DNA from: Apostichopus japonicus
Taxonomy: Eukaryota > Echinodermata > Holothuroidea > Aspidochirotida > Stichopodidae
Assembly: GCF_037975245.1 (NCBI RefSeq)
Contig: NC_092582.1
Span: 24,466,077 to 24,530,076 of the forward strand
Direction of reading: 5' to 3'
Length of the DNA stretch: 64,000 bases
Part shown: positions 40,044 to 53,108 of the stretch, piece by piece
How the letters are laid out: every line of letters starts with the position of its first letter
How positions within the stretch are numbered: position 1 is the stretch's first letter
The notes under the pieces: model-generated
The model's input: the letters and a program-made list of their open reading frames with translations, nothing else
Database searches by the model: none
What the model was told of the DNA's origin: nothing
Made by a program: the position numbers and the translations under genes

Positions 40044-41457
40044 GTAAAACATCTTTCATTAGTCCATTTGTTTGTAATGATATGATTCATCAAAATCCAG
40101 ACCCCTATCTCCAATCCCTCCACCCCACCACACCCCGACAAACACTTTACTACTCAGAAAATTAATTAAACGCCTAATTCTGTTAATGCTTCTAAACTAT
40201 TTTTAAGCAGACATGTTTAGAATGCTTTGTTTATAATCTGTACATACAGTATCCACATACACTCGGTAACTAGGAGTGCATGATTACACTTTTCTGTGGT
40301 TTCCTCGTTCCTCCTTTTAAGAAATTTTGTATCGGTTCCGTAAGGTCTTAAATTTAACACTAGTAGAGTCACATTAATTGTGTCAACGTTAGGACTAAAT
40401 GACATTAATTGGATATCTCCAATACCATTGTGTTATTAAATTGAACTACCAGAACTTAGAGGAGATATTAATTGATATCTGTGATATGTTTTTATAGTCA
40501 GCATTTCTTCATGATTTTCGGTTCAAATGTATTGTCGTTCTTAACTTGAAGACAATTAGATGACATGCTGTGACGTCATATCATATGATTGAAATAACAA
40601 ATGTATATTCTGTATGGTAAGTAACTGAGACTTTACTTAATCGATCAATACTTTTCATTGTGTTCTTTGATTATTATTTTAATTTTCGCTTTATAATTGT
40701 TTTTATTGATTTATAATCTGTCCGTTTCAAATCATCATCTTAATAATTAAGTTTATTGTTATCACTTTACGTCATATCCTATTTTTTGTATTGACTGATC
40801 ACATCAGCGTACGAAGAATATAACATGAACGCTCAAAATAGTTCACAGACAAAGAAACATAGTAAAGTTTCTATTTGGTGTTAACAGTAACAGTAACATT
40901 TCATTATTAACAATCAAGTAAAGGATGCTTTGATCATGCGCAATTAGTTTAATCTCTCCATGTATGATGACAAGAATTTAATGAGATAGAGGTTCCTATT
41001 ATTTTTAGGGCTTTTAATAGATATCATATTCTTATTTTTCATTTGCTTACTCTAAACTTTTGCTACATTTTGAAAACTGTCTGTTGAAATGTTGGTTATA
41101 TTTTGACTCAAAAGAGACTGTAACGTCGATACTCTTAAAAGGAGAAAAGGAAAATGTACATTTGACTTATTAAAGAGAATCATATACTAAGCATCCTGGT
41201 GAAATTTGTATCCAATCCATGCGTTTTGGAGATATTGATAGCTGAAATTGTAACAGTTAGTACCAAAAGTGAACTTGGAGCAAACTGGTGTGACGTCATA
41301 GTTGCACACTAACAGAAAAATGTTCCAGTTTTTTTATGTTTTTACTTCCTTCGTTTGACTTTGGATTGGGAAGGATCCCAACTTTGCTTTAGTGTATGTG
41401 ATGATGACAATATCCATTACTTGCAAAATACATATAGTTTAGTGCATACCAAGTTTT

Positions 41458-42292
41458 GATTCCTTATCGAAGACAAAAGGAATATATGCGATGATGATGG
41501 CGTGTGCGTGTATGTGTGCGTCTGTGACACTTGCTTGAGTCCGCGATAACTCAACGACGGGGTGATGCATATTTGTCATACTTATTAAGTAGATAAAAGG
41601 TGTGCCCAATTTTATAGAGATGACCTTTTATTAATAAGGTTATGGTGTCAAACGTAAAACGTTTTACTTTGCAATAACTCCGCAACCCGAAGTCGGATTG
41701 CAGCCAAACTTGGTATACAGTTGCTGGTTAATGTCTGGGCCCCCAAAAATTCCAGACCCATTTTTGAGCTGGTGGAACCAAATTTTATTTCCAACTAAAA
41801 TGCATTTTGAGGCAGTTTCTTTGGGCCAGGAATTTTTGGAGCCCGATATTTTGGGACCATCTCAGCCCACATTTTCTCTCCATTGCAATAACCATTGCAA
41901 CCGTAAGTCGGGTTGTAGCCAAACTTGGTGAACAGTTGTTGGTTAATAGCTGGTACATGTAGGCCATCTGGACCCCAATAATTCCGGGCTCATTTTCGGA
42001 CCGGCAGGGCCCATTTTTTATTTTCAACTCAACTGCATTTTGGGACAAGTTCAATGGGCCCGAATTTGTGGGCGCAATATTTTTGGGGCCATTTGAGGGC
42101 AAAATTTTATTCGGCCCAAGTTTTTGGAAGGGCCAACATTTGATATTGCTATAACTCCACAACCTTCAAGTATATATGATTGTTTCCAAACTTGGAATAC
42201 AGTTGTTGGTTAGTAGCTGGTATATGTAGGCATAAATATTATGATAATGAGTGGTGGCATACAACACTTTAATATCCTCATACCAAGGAACC
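41458..42292. mobile_element. terminal-hairpin repeat, copy 2
   Basis: Starts GATTCCTTATCGAAG with the same terminal hairpin and TG-rich stretch as copy 1, and ends near CCAAGGAACC. Three internal units begin at about 41671, 41884 and 42148 (GCCAAACTTGGTATACAGTT and variants). No coding frame. Confidence 0.55.
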
Positions 42293-42581
42293 ATAGTGAC
42301 CGTTGGGCTCTTGTTAATGTTTTTTCGCCTTCATTTACCCTATACGTTGTTATTTTATAGTCCTAAGTAAAGCATTTGGACAAAACGATCACGTGAGCTT
42401 ACATAGTTTAACGAGATTGAATATGATAATTAATGCTGACAATGTTATGTACATTAAGTAAACCCTATATGCAATGGTATGCTCTCTGTGTTTCACAATT
42501 TTATTTTTTCCTTAAAATGTTTACTGAATCTTTTAAAGTTCCTACTTGTTTTGTGAGACTAACGGAGAATCAAACCAACGA

Positions 42582-42945
42582 TAATTTCAATATTATGTGA
42601 TAGGTAAGCTATCGATCATTTTAATATTATGTGATAGGTAAGCTATCAATCATTTAATATTACAAGGTAAGCTATCGATCATTGTAATATTATGTGATAG
42701 GTAAGCTATCGATCATATTAATATCATGTGATAGGTAAGCTATCAATCATTTTAATATTATATGATAGGTAAGCTATCAATCATTTTAATATTATATGAT
42801 AGGTAGCTTTCGATCATTTAATATTACAAGGTAAGCTATAGATCATTTTAATATTATGTGATAGGTAAGCTATCGATCATGTTAATATTATGTGAGAGGT
42901 AAGCTATAGATCATTTTAATATTATATGATAGGTAAGCTATGGAT
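42582..42945 (+). repeat. about 34-bp tandem array
   Basis: About 11 units of ATTTTAATATTATGTGATAGG followed by TAAGCTATCGATC. Two shortened units (TTTAATATTACAAGG) recur at 42654 and 42818, a higher-order pattern. The run GATAGGTAAGCTATCGATC is partly self-complementary. Confidence 0.85.
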
Positions 42946-44370
42946 GAGCAAGTCACTTTAGGCCACTCACGCATTTGAGAAAAATTGCATTTACTTTTAG
43001 AGATACCGTTTTTTGAAATATTCGTTAAGATACAAGACTTGTAGATTTGAATAACTATTGAAATTTTACATTTTGTCTTAATTAATTGCTTCATTAACAG
43101 TCCCTCGAATAAGGTATATGAGCAGAACGTTAACAAGTGATTGATTTAGCATTAAATAATTTTTCGTAGTAAAGCTGATAATATTATGTATATATCAAGT
43201 AATTCTTAAATACCAAGATCGGCTCTGTATAGTATATACTCTTCATTTTATTCTTTCATTGTTATTTTAATGCGCCTTATAAATGATTCTACTGGTTTCA
43301 TTTTATTAAAGATCTTCTTTATTTCTTTATATTCCGATATTTTCCTTGGATTTAGAACAATTATAATACTCTAACAAACACTTGCTCTAATTATTGTTAT
43401 ATTTAGACATTAATTGTTTGATTGCTTTTTGCTTAAACCATTTATTAATTTTACTTTCTCTCTGTTTAGTTCATTTCTTTCGTTCCTCCTATTTCTATAT
43501 TATGAATTAATCTTTGATATTACTCACGCGTAATACAGTGAATATTAGAAGAATATTGTTAGATGTTGTCATATTAACAATGACTGGCTGTCTACCGTTA
43601 TACCATTGATTGTGTTACTCAAAATCATACTAAAACACTGTCTTAGACATTAATTAATAACAATGACATGTATTGTTTTACAAATCCAGTTCTTTGTTCC
43701 ATTATTATGATCTTTAGTGATGTTTCTTTGAAGACAATAGGAACACGTGACTTTGACGTATAATAGTAAGATTTTAACATGATAGTAACGAAGATAATGT
43801 TCTGTACATTTAACATTAACCTTAAATGCGATGATCGGCTCTCCATACATATCTTTCATTCTTCTCGTTATTTTGCTACTTCTTATTAATGATGCTGGTT
43901 GATAATTAATGAATATTCATGATCTCTTCATTGTAATTCAGTTTTTGTCGTATTTGCTTTAACCCAATTGGATGTTATGAAGCCATAAAGTTGACCAATA
44001 TAACACAAACCCGATCCCGAAAAACTGAATATAATTACATTACTATACAAACACCGACTAACAGATAAATATGGATGAAATCACTGCATTGCGGTTTATG
44101 ATATTAGGTATTTCCATGGTAATAATTATTCCTTTATTTTGTAATTGTTCTTGGTATCTTCCAACACACTTGTTCCCTTTGAGGCGATCCTGGTCTCTCA
44201 TTGTGATACAATCACAACCTATCCATCCCGTTTATCTGTTCCTATATCATAAGTTCATATCGTAGAATCTTATAATGAAAATTATTGATATGTATGTTGT
44301 AATGTCAATGGAAGCAACAAAAGAAAACTAATATATATTGATATATTGTCAACAGTGTTATCTCTGTATA

Positions 44371-45200
44371 CATGGGCGGCGATCATGGGGGGAACGGGGG
44401 CATGCCCCCCAATATTTTAGGTGGGGATATAGTATCAACTATCCCCCCCCCTCCCAATATTTGGTGGCATAGTTTTCTTGTGTTGCTCTAAATAGAAAAT
44501 AATGCGTGAGATTGTTTATCCAAATCATATTTTGCGGTGGCTAAAACTTCATCCAAAACATGCTGCATGAGGTAAATGACACTTCGTGGTTGTTTCTGTG
44601 ACCTGTGACCGTATAGCAAGTTGTAACTCATGATTATTATCATAATATCTGTACATCTCTTGTGTATGAGTGTAAGTACGTACAATCATAATGATCCACG
44701 TCGATATGGGTTCACTGGGTTTCCATTTGGCCTGTCTCCTACAAGATTTATAACCGCCGGCGCGTAGCCAAGGGGTGGGGGCGAAAGTGGGCGACCGCCC
44801 CGCCCCTCGAGCATAGTTTTTTGTATTTATATATGATATCGCTAGTAATTTCAAAATAGAAAATGCTTAGATGCAACTTACAAGGCCTGGGAAGTGCCAT
44901 TTTCAGCGATCTGGGAGGCATTTACGGCCAAAATTTTCTTATAGCAAGCTTCGCCCCTCCCCTCCTCGCTACGCGCCTGTCTAACCGTGACACAATTTGT
45001 TACTCAATATTACCAAAAAATATCACACATTTTCACCGAAAGTATAGTTTTTACCTTTTTTTTCGAAATGTGTGTGTATATATATATATACACAAAATAT
45101 CATAAAGCGCCAAAAATTTTTGGGATGGAAGTTGCTAGGCGCCTGCACCCAAGCAAATGTCACCCCCCCCCCCAATATTTGTAACAAATCGCCGCCCCTG
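44371..45200. mobile_element. hAT-like element, host of a nested insertion
   Basis: CATGGGCGGCGATC at the left and ATCGCCGCCCCTG at the right. Flanks TCTGTATA and TCTGTGTA agree at 7 of 8 bases. Shares end sequence with 6073-6920. Confidence 0.75.
44757..44979. mobile_element. 223-bp MITE nested in 44371-45200
   Basis: CCGGCGCGTAGCCAAGG at the left mirrors CCTCGCTACGCGCCTG at the right. Flanks TATAACCG (44749-44756) and TCTAACCG (44980-44987) agree at 7 of 8 bases. It inserted after the outer element arrived. Confidence 0.72.
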
Positions 45201-45208
45201 TCTGTGTA

Positions 45209-48200
45209 ACATGTAGTCGATGTACTGACTTGTAATTTCAAGCTATACTCTTTTCCTGTCATGCATCAAGGTCACCCAGAAGGTCATGGCTATACAGTAA
45301 TTCTCAAACAGGTGAGGCTGGTATAGTTGAGGTTGAGATTAAGAGTTGATGGGAGGTTAAAGGCCAACTTGTTTTAATGTACATAATTTAAACAAGATGA
45401 CCATCGAAATATTGCTCATTATGGACATTTGGCATATATGGATACAAACGATTAGTCCGGTTAATTAGTCCATAATCTAGCATTGTCGGTCGAAAAACCT
45501 TGATTAACAATGATCAACTCCGATTATTAACCAGACAATCGGTCTAAGTTTTAACCGATAATAAAATTGTATTGCCTATAAGCTTTCATTTTCAGTTGTA
45601 AAACCTGGAGTACCGGTTCAAAACAAGACCGGCATTGAGCAATGATCCAATTTTTCCGACAGAATCAAATTGGAATATATCATTAGTGGGTATTTTGCTT
45701 TGCCATACACGTGATTCAGGAATAATTTCGACATGCGAGTAAACATCCGGTAAGATTAGCATTACAATACGAGTTAAATCCCATCCTGAATGAGAAAAAC
45801 CCGCAGGTGGCTTTAGCTTTGTGAAAAATCCAGGTCATACAGTATTGTATTAAGTTATAGCTTGAATAGGCTCGTTGCTCGTGCATACAATCCAGCAATA
45901 GCAATTGAACGTACGGGGACTGCTGGTGATAGTGTAACCATTTAGTTAAATAATATTTACTTCAAAGGCATCAATAAGAACGTGCTCTTCATCCATGGAA
46001 ATGTTTGTGCAAATTATTCTCATTGGATCAATATCCCAGGATTTTACCTTGTGAATTTTTCGCAATGATTTCGTAATCCTAAGTGATGTACCATGAATTC
46101 AGGAGCAATAGTTTTCAGAGACCTGCATCTTTTCGTGGGCTGAGAAAATGATTCCTTATTGAGGAGGATTTAATTTTTCGAGAGGATCACCTAGGTTTTA
46201 TACCGGGATACACTTTAAACTATAGCATAACGATAATTCTTATCAGGTGGTGAAGTTTTTAGGTAATTTTACCTTCCTGACTTCCCGAAAGCTTTGGAGA
46301 TTAACAGATATTGGGAGACAAAGTATTGTCCCGTTTACCACTCGTCAACCCATGTAAGTACACATTCCATTGAAAATATTTGTTATCAGCGTTATCTATA
46401 CATAACAGAACATACAGATCTAATATCAGAGAGATCACTATCAACAGTATTCCATCAGCGTTATATATATATATGACAGAACATACAGATCTAAGCGTCG
46501 CTGAGTTACCGTATCCTAGTATAGATTTACATAGGCTTGTAACCACTGAATTTAGTTGACAGTGGTAAATGTCGAACGTTATTTCTATATGACAGCAATT
46601 AAAAATAATTTACTTCCTGTTATGTTTAATTCATTTAATTTTCCTTTTTAATAATGATATTATTATTTTTAGATGTTAAACTCATGGTGCATCAAGCTAA
46701 GTATGTCGGCCGTATTTTCACAGGCATTGTAAATCTACGGAAAGATGATTGTATATAGCTATCAATGGTATCAGTGTGACGTTATATTATCAGCATACTT
46801 TATAGTCTTCGCTGCCGAATTCTTCTTTCCTGGATGAAGTTCATACGTATTTTGTTTATTTTGGGAAATTTCTTGATAAATTCGCGACACTATAGAAGGG
46901 TTGTCAAACCACTGTCCCGTTGACCTCCTCCATATAAGTACACTCGTTTACTAAATTACTTTAAAAGCAGTAAGTCATAGCTACAGGCTACACACTTGAA
47001 GGAAATTGTTACTTTTGGAACTTTTCATTCTCATCCCAAATAGCGTAGGATTAATTGTGGACTGGTACACGGTTTTGTCCAATAGACCTATATTAGTTGT
47101 TAGTATGGTTTAACGATACTTTTTCAACTAAGGATAAAACCTTTTCCTCTGGTGTTTATTACAGCCAACGCTGTACAAAAACAAAGTTAGTCTGTGGGTG
47201 GGATAGCTAATTGGATGTGTTATTGATGGTTTCATTATATATAAGCACTAACGGTATCACGTATGGCGCATTTGGGGATCCATTTGTATAAGAACAATAA
47301 GGTCAATAAGACTATGTTTACACCTAACACTCATACACAATGTACGTGTACACGCAGTAAAGGTATGTACTGTTACACACTGTATATGTATGTACTGGTT
47401 GACATTCATTTTATAGTAAAGTCTTTTAATTAAATGAATTAAACCAGAAACAGACAAGTACACTGCAAATGGTATTTGTTTATATGACATTAAAAACTGC
47501 ACAGTATTGAATTGAATGAGCTTGAAGTACAATATACCTTGGCTCAAAACATGTGGAACATCAAAACAGCAAAAATGTGTTGTTTTTTTTAAATCCCAAA
47601 CCTCGAGAATTTTTCATTTCAAAATTAGGCAAAACACCCTCCTGAATTTGTTTTTTTGCAAACATGGTGGTACTATTTATCTTCCTGAAAAAATAATCAC
47701 ATTTTTTTCAGCATGACGCGTTTGAGTTATTGGCTGTCAAAGACGACCTCTTTTGTACATCGGAGCAACTTATCAACTTCATAAATTAATATTGAGGAAA
47801 GCTAGAACCCTGAAATTTGTTTAGGTTTAAGAACTTAATACTTTTAAGTATAAACTCTGACAGCTCTAACATGGTTACTTTGGTAAACAAAAATAGCACC
47901 AAAACCCCTCCTCATGCTGAATCGCAGCAAGAAATAGTAACTTTAGAGCTGCACAAGTTGAAAATATATGAAAGGAAAGAATTGTAATCATTATTTTGTA
48001 TTGTTTGTACTAGACATAATAACCTCTGAAAGAACCATGTACCCTGAAGCAATGGAAGCAATTTATCACTAAAAATAGCATATTTGTTAGTGGGGGAGAA
48101 GTGGAGGGGGTGCTGTAATGCTTTGCTCGAAAAATGTAACAAATATGGAAAGGCATACTGGTGAGATCCCCCTAATCTTTGAAATTCGAAATTTGTGGGT

Positions 48201-48430
48201 AATAAATTGGGCTCCTATGCCCATGGGTGTTGTACGGGTCAATAACTTTAATCTTTAAGAAGTCTAAAGAATTCAAGGTATAACTGATTTGTTGAAAACC
48301 TTCTATAGGTTTCATGCATTGTAAATAGTTTGATCCATCTGTTCTGTAAATCCTGTTGGATAAATAACTGGGAATCATATTATTAGCATTCCCACAAATC
48401 CCAATTTAAAATATTTCTTTAAAAGTACGT
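45209..48430. other. no gene seen
   Basis: AT-rich intergenic sequence with only the small duplication at 46381. CTCCTATGCCCATGG near 48210 resembles a lone hAT-type end. Confidence 0.45.
46381..46497 (+). repeat. two-copy tandem duplication of about 75 bp
   Basis: CAGCGTTAT, then GACAGAACATACAGATCTAA or its variant, occurs twice in this interval. Confidence 0.55.
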
Positions 48431-48431
48431 A

Positions 48432-48838
48432 TTAAATGTTCAACTGTCATCTGATCAAGCTGAGAATGTTTACTGTTGATAATTGATAATAAAGCAGGGC
48501 AAGTGCATTGACCCTCCCTATCAATTCAAACTGAAAAAATATAACAAAATAATATAATTTTTGTGTTAAGAAAGTACGTAACCTTTTCTCTATGACACTC
48601 TCAAGAAGGTTATTGATGGAGGGAAGTAAACTAATAGGTCTATAAGTTTCTGGCAAAGTTGTATCACCCTCTTTGAATAATGGAATAACTTTTGTCCATT
48701 AGGATCCCAGCTGAAAAGACATCGTTGGAGATATTGACCAATACAGGGGTTATAGCACGTATAGTGGGAAACGGATTTAATACAAATTTAAGCCGAATAC
48801 CGTCAACATCTGGAGCCTTTCCAATCTTTAATCCATCA
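48432..48838 (-). mobile_element. decayed LINE reverse transcriptase fragment
   Basis: The minus strand reads LKIGKAPDVDGI, then after a frameshift PLFKEGD, LPETYRPISLLPSINNLL and VIEKRLRTFL. These are the N-terminal RT motifs of non-LTR retrotransposons (GKAPGxDGI, NYRPISLL). A frameshift near 48690 and a further break near 48530 make it non-functional. Clade (CR1/L2/Rex-like) not resolved. Confidence 0.75.
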
Positions 48839-49667
48839 AAACATTAACATGCTTATTTAGCAGGTCGGATAATCATCGTTTTAATGCAATTCTATATGAC
48901 ATAAGTTTAATCTTATGATTAGGATTATTAATGTACACTTACCATAGATTTATTCTTGGAGAAATTGATTTGTTTAATTCCAGGGGTAATCCAAGACTTA
49001 TCATTAAAATTATTTCTAGACATTCTTGACAAAGACTAGTTTAAGTTGTGGTTATGATTTTATAATATCAAGTAACTGATGATAAGATGCATTACCGTCA
49101 TGAATATGATTTATAATCACCACTCAATGTTTGTATTTACAGATAAGGGACACACCACAGAAAGTAAACAACATTAATAAATAACTCCTGATCATGATTC
49201 ATTGTCTACATAGCAACTATTTTACAGAAATTGCGATATTCTGAATCAAAATGGTTCATAGAAACAATTTGAATAAACATTTGAAGACATTTTCTTGAAT
49301 GAATGATAACCCCAAAGTTCTTGTTTTTCTATGTCTTAGTTCTGAAACGGGTATTTGTAAATACTTCTAACAAAAAGACAAAAACAGTTTTATTCCGGTA
49401 AACAAAATCGCAGGAAAACCATGTATAATGACCGTCTGTTGCAATATTTGTCTTCAATGGACGACGGAGGATAAATCTGTCAGAACATAGTCGGCTTCAG
49501 ATAACTATCTCTTGTTTAGTAATAAACTTATCGGGAATAGCGCTTTACCTATCAATATTGGAAACAGCGTTTTCGCCATGCATACAAATGCAGCCTTATG
49601 TGTACCACTGGCTCAGCTTAACAACGATTTATATACACGCGGTTAGTTTATTTCCTCGCTACTAATT

Positions 49668-49794
49668 TTAATTCTTGATTGTCTTCAACCAAATGGCTTT
49701 ATTGAAAGATGTCCTCCGATTAGATTTCAAGTTCCGACCTGGAACAGAGCGGGGCTTCTCCTTACAATTGCCAGTGACTTTTCGCCATTTTGTT
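49668..49794 (-). CDS. homeobox gene exon 4 (end of homeodomain, C-terminus)
   Basis: After the acceptor TTCCATTACAG the first base completes Arg53 and the frame continues TKWRK, exactly what a homeodomain needs at positions 54-58. A 36-residue basic tail follows and TAA lies at 49670-49668. The restoration of the homeodomain consensus across the splice confirms the model. Confidence 0.86.
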
Positions 49795-50833
49795 CTGTAA
49801 TGGAAGAAACCGATGAAAATCGTTAATGATGTCAATATACAGGTTGACTCAAATCACGCAGACCCAGGCGAGGCATTATCTATAACAGGAACATATTCTA
49901 TTCTCCTGTCACAGAATTTGTGAACAAGAAGTGTGATATTATAGCCTGTTACCAAACAGTCATGCAGTAATTTTTGTCAGGCTTAGAAGATTCAACGATG
50001 TACTCACAAAAGTAACGCTAAAATCAGTAACACTATACTTTCATTGGCAGGGGCGCTACCATGTATAGTTCTGAGGGGACTTAGCAGCTTAGACCCCCCC
50101 CCTCTCTTTTTCTCTCCACTGGCAAACATAATATTCAAAAAAATTCTAATTTAAAAATTATTAAAAAAGTATGCGGTACAATCTAAAACCCCGACAAATC
50201 TTCAACATTGTTTCAAAAGTTGCAAATATTGCACCAGGTTCTATCCAAGCACCCTCCTTTTCACCAAAATTAGCAAAGTTATTATATCTACAGAGCGATG
50301 TCCGATTTTGTATACCAAATAGGACAAAGCACTGTATGGGTGTGCGTATGTCGAATCGAGATCGAAATACCTTTCCTTACATCCTTGCTTATGTACAAAT
50401 GCTTTACGCATACGAACCTTGCAAATTGTATGTGAGGGCCGCAGATGTTTTGGGGTAACTATATAGTACATACTGATCTGACGTGGCTGATTCTGGTTTA
50501 CAACTAGATTATCTTACTAATCAACGCAATATGTTTCGGCTTATCTTCCAGAGTACAAAAAGAAAAAGAGTAAGAAAGAAAGACCAACCTTCTATTTTGA
50601 AACCATGTTTTGACTTGAGCTTCTTCAAGCCCTAGTCTAGTTGCTAGCACACACCTCTCATGAAGACCCAGGTATTTCTTGGCACTGAAAGTTCTTTCTA
50701 AAACTGACGAAAAGTGGTATCGAATATATGTTATGCCATGACATGCTCCAATTGTTTATAATTTTAGAGGTAATTTCCCATTAACTTTGTTACTAAATAC
50801 CATATTTGAGGTCATAGATGTATGTATAAATAT

Positions 50834-50881
<48 letters not shown>

Positions 50882-51213
50882 TCATTTCATTTCAATAACA
50901 TAAAGTCTGTTCAAAGTATCTCTTTCGAGATCCGGCCTTAGATCAAATCACAAATGATTTCTAGTTGGTTAGCATCTTGTTTGATCTCTAGAGTAAGGCA
51001 AAATATGTCACCAGAAACAGAACTAGTATTGTTCGATACAGGTATCAAACGCCTACAGTGGAATTACGACCTTCCTTACCACTTTCGAACCTCTGGACAT
51101 ACAATCAGCGTCCATAGCCTAGAGGTTAGGGTTTCCGCGTATCCCGGTGGAGGCTGAAGGTTTTTACACTGTTCTTGATTTTCCAACTCATTACGATTTC
51201 AATTATACATATA

Positions 51214-51301
<88 letters not shown>

Positions 51302-53108
51302 GCATGAGTAACGCTCAAAGAAACTGAGCAGTGACGACTGTGTTTTATCAGGAGTATTATAGACATTGGGAATGGTTGCGAGCCACCTGCATGTTATATA
51401 CTGGGTGTGAAAATGGCCACGAGCACCTTACCGGCACTTAGATTTAGGCGTAAGAAAATTATATCTTTGCTTGTAAATGTATACGTGGAAGGACTAAAAC
51501 TCACTGGTCAATTGTTCCCCTTGAAATATGGTGCGTTTACGTCTTGGTAAGAGAGGACCAGTGGGAAGTGTCCCTGGTAAAGGAGTGGACCCACGAATCA
51601 AAGAGGACGGAAATGTAAGACAATTACACCATCTTGAATGATGAACTGGATTATACACATGTTTACGATCAGATAAAATACGTCTTGAATCAAATGAAGT
51701 AGTTTTTCGGTGATCTTCCTTTAAAGTCCAAGAGTTGTTTTGCCACCCTAATGAAGACAGGAACGAAAGTAAAATCACTTATTTTACATTTGATTACACA
51801 CGTTAAACAACCTAGAATAATAACTCGTATATTCCAAGTGTTATTTTACAAACCTGTTACGTTATATAACCTCTCTCTTCATTGATAGGTTATACCATAC
51901 TCTATATATACATGAATCGTAGTTACAACAAATTTTCTAAGATATTTGTAATGATAAGCTTTGTTATAATTATGTAATAGTCCAGTCATATTTTGGGGAT
52001 TATGGTTTGTATATTATCACCGATGTAACTTATTTAAAACAACATGAATAAGTAAAATATAAATGCGAAAATACATGAATATTTGACGAAAAATGATTTG
52101 TTATTATTGTTTTTTTCCCTGCTCAGTAATTACATAACAAACATTAAGCAACCTTTGTCTAGTCAAGTGAGCAATGTTCGTATGACTACGAGGTCTAATT
52201 AAAATGAAATGTTTGTTTTTAAATTTCCCCGAAAAATCACAACAGTCGTTTATGTTTAGGCATTTGACGTATAGCTATGCGGTAAAACCCGCAGTTTTCT
52301 TAAACAATATTCTTAGTCTATTTATATATAAAATTATATAGTCAAGTTACGTGAGCAATGTTCAAAATTTTGCATTTAATTTCAGTGGTGCAACCCGCCT
52401 GTTCATGTACCAAGTAAATAGTTTTTATGTTCCAGCGTTTCAAAACTTAAAGGAGAAGCATCGGCTGGCGGCGGGGCGGTGCGGCGCCGCCATCTGGCTC
52501 ATAGGCATATGTATATAGCGTTAGCTAACATGTTTAACAACTCCCAACAATCTTTGCCCCCTTGGAATGGACATGGATTTGAAAGTGCTCAAATAGCTGT
52601 TAATTATCTACTTCTTTCGGTATTGTTTTTGTAGGCTTATTTCAAACTAATTGCACAAAGTGTTCACACTGGAACTAATGTGGATATTAGGGAATGTTAA
52701 AAACTTCAATATCATCTGCAGTACTGGAAACGTTATAGATACACTAAAACTTGAAACATCAACTGTATATTGTTGTTCTACACGTGTATATATAGATCAA
52801 TCATTCTCCTTATATGTGTGAAGGACCATTACACTTGTGATATTTTCCTACATTGGAACACAAATTTTGGAATGTTTCTTCATAATATAGACCACTGATG
52901 GTCGATAACTATTGCTTCTTCTCTGAAATACAACCGACAAGTAAGCGGGAAGCAGAAAACCTTTTTTTTTCCATTCAAAATTCTTACCTGTGGTACTGTT
53001 TGAATAAAAATCTTCGGTGCATTGATTGTTCGAGTTGCCCATGTCGGGTGAACTTGTTTCCGATTCCAAAATATCACGAATAAAAAACGACTTTCCTCTC
53101 GTTGACAT
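49668..53108 (-). CDS. NKL-type homeobox transcription factor, complete four-exon gene
   Basis: Seen: exons 53108-52988, 51747-51505, 50703-50589 and 49794-49668 (minus strand) join through three GT-AG introns with matching phases into 201 codons. Residues 8-14 are FFIRDIL, an exact fit to the eh1 repressor motif FxIxxIL. The homeodomain spans about residues 108-167, with Arg5, Phe8, Leu16, Phe20, Arg31, Leu40 and the recognition helix [13 protein letters not shown] (Thr47, Trp48, Asn51, Arg53). The C-terminal tail is short and basic. Known: eh1 binds Groucho corepressors; Thr47 is found in BarH, TLX, HHEX, VENT and BSX homeodomains. SFFIRDIL recalls BSX and BARHL, YLG recalls VENT, TKWR recalls TLX, so the family is unresolved. 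Inferred: a nuclear DNA-binding repressor. The ATG was chosen because it directly precedes the eh1 motif. Confidence 0.88.
50589..50703 (-). CDS. homeobox gene exon 3 (helices 1-3)
   Basis: A 115-bp exon after TTTTCGTCAG. It supplies homeodomain residues 15-53: [23 protein letters not shown] and QVKTWFQNR. The donor AG|GTTGGT at 50588 is weak but necessary: without it the frame runs into pyrimidine-rich non-homeodomain sequence. Confidence 0.88.
50838..50880. repeat. (TA)n microsatellite
   Basis: Short TA run directly before the SINE-like unit at 50881. Confidence 0.9.
50881..51200 (+). mobile_element. SINE-like element, between (TA)n tracts
   Basis: CAAAGTATCTCTTTCGAGAT, CCGGCCTTAGATC and TTGTTTGATCTCTAGAGT are shared with 63220-63310. 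TAGCCTAGAGG at 51115-51125 fits the polymerase III A-box exactly; the expected B-box position (AAGGTTTTTACAC) is degraded. Bounded by (TA)n on both sides. Located in the homeobox gene's second intron. Confidence 0.5.
51205..51297. repeat. (TA)n microsatellite
   Basis: About 90 bp of TA with one TG interruption, possibly the tail of the SINE-like unit. Confidence 0.93.
51505..51747 (-). CDS. homeobox gene exon 2 (linker and homeodomain residues 1-14)
   Basis: A 243-bp exon after a strong pyrimidine tract and ATTAG, with donor GTGAGT at 51504. Enters in phase 1, leaves in phase 1. It encodes a Ser/Thr/Pro-rich linker and then [14 protein letters not shown], the homeodomain N-terminal arm and start of helix 1. 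The intron falls inside homeodomain codon 15. Confidence 0.86.
52988..53108 (-). CDS. homeobox gene exon 1 (eh1 motif)
   Basis: The ATG is at 53108-53106 and the donor is CAG|GTAAGA at 52987. Forty codons plus one base. FFIRDIL lies at residues 8-14, followed by a Ser/Asn/Asp-rich linker. The region just upstream (53121-53135) is a run of T on the plus strand, compatible with a short A-rich leader. Confidence 0.86.

Noticed and set aside
50051-50124. Short element starting CAGGGGCGC and ending CCACTG
   Set aside because: Ends are not inverted repeats beyond a few bases, and flanks do not match.
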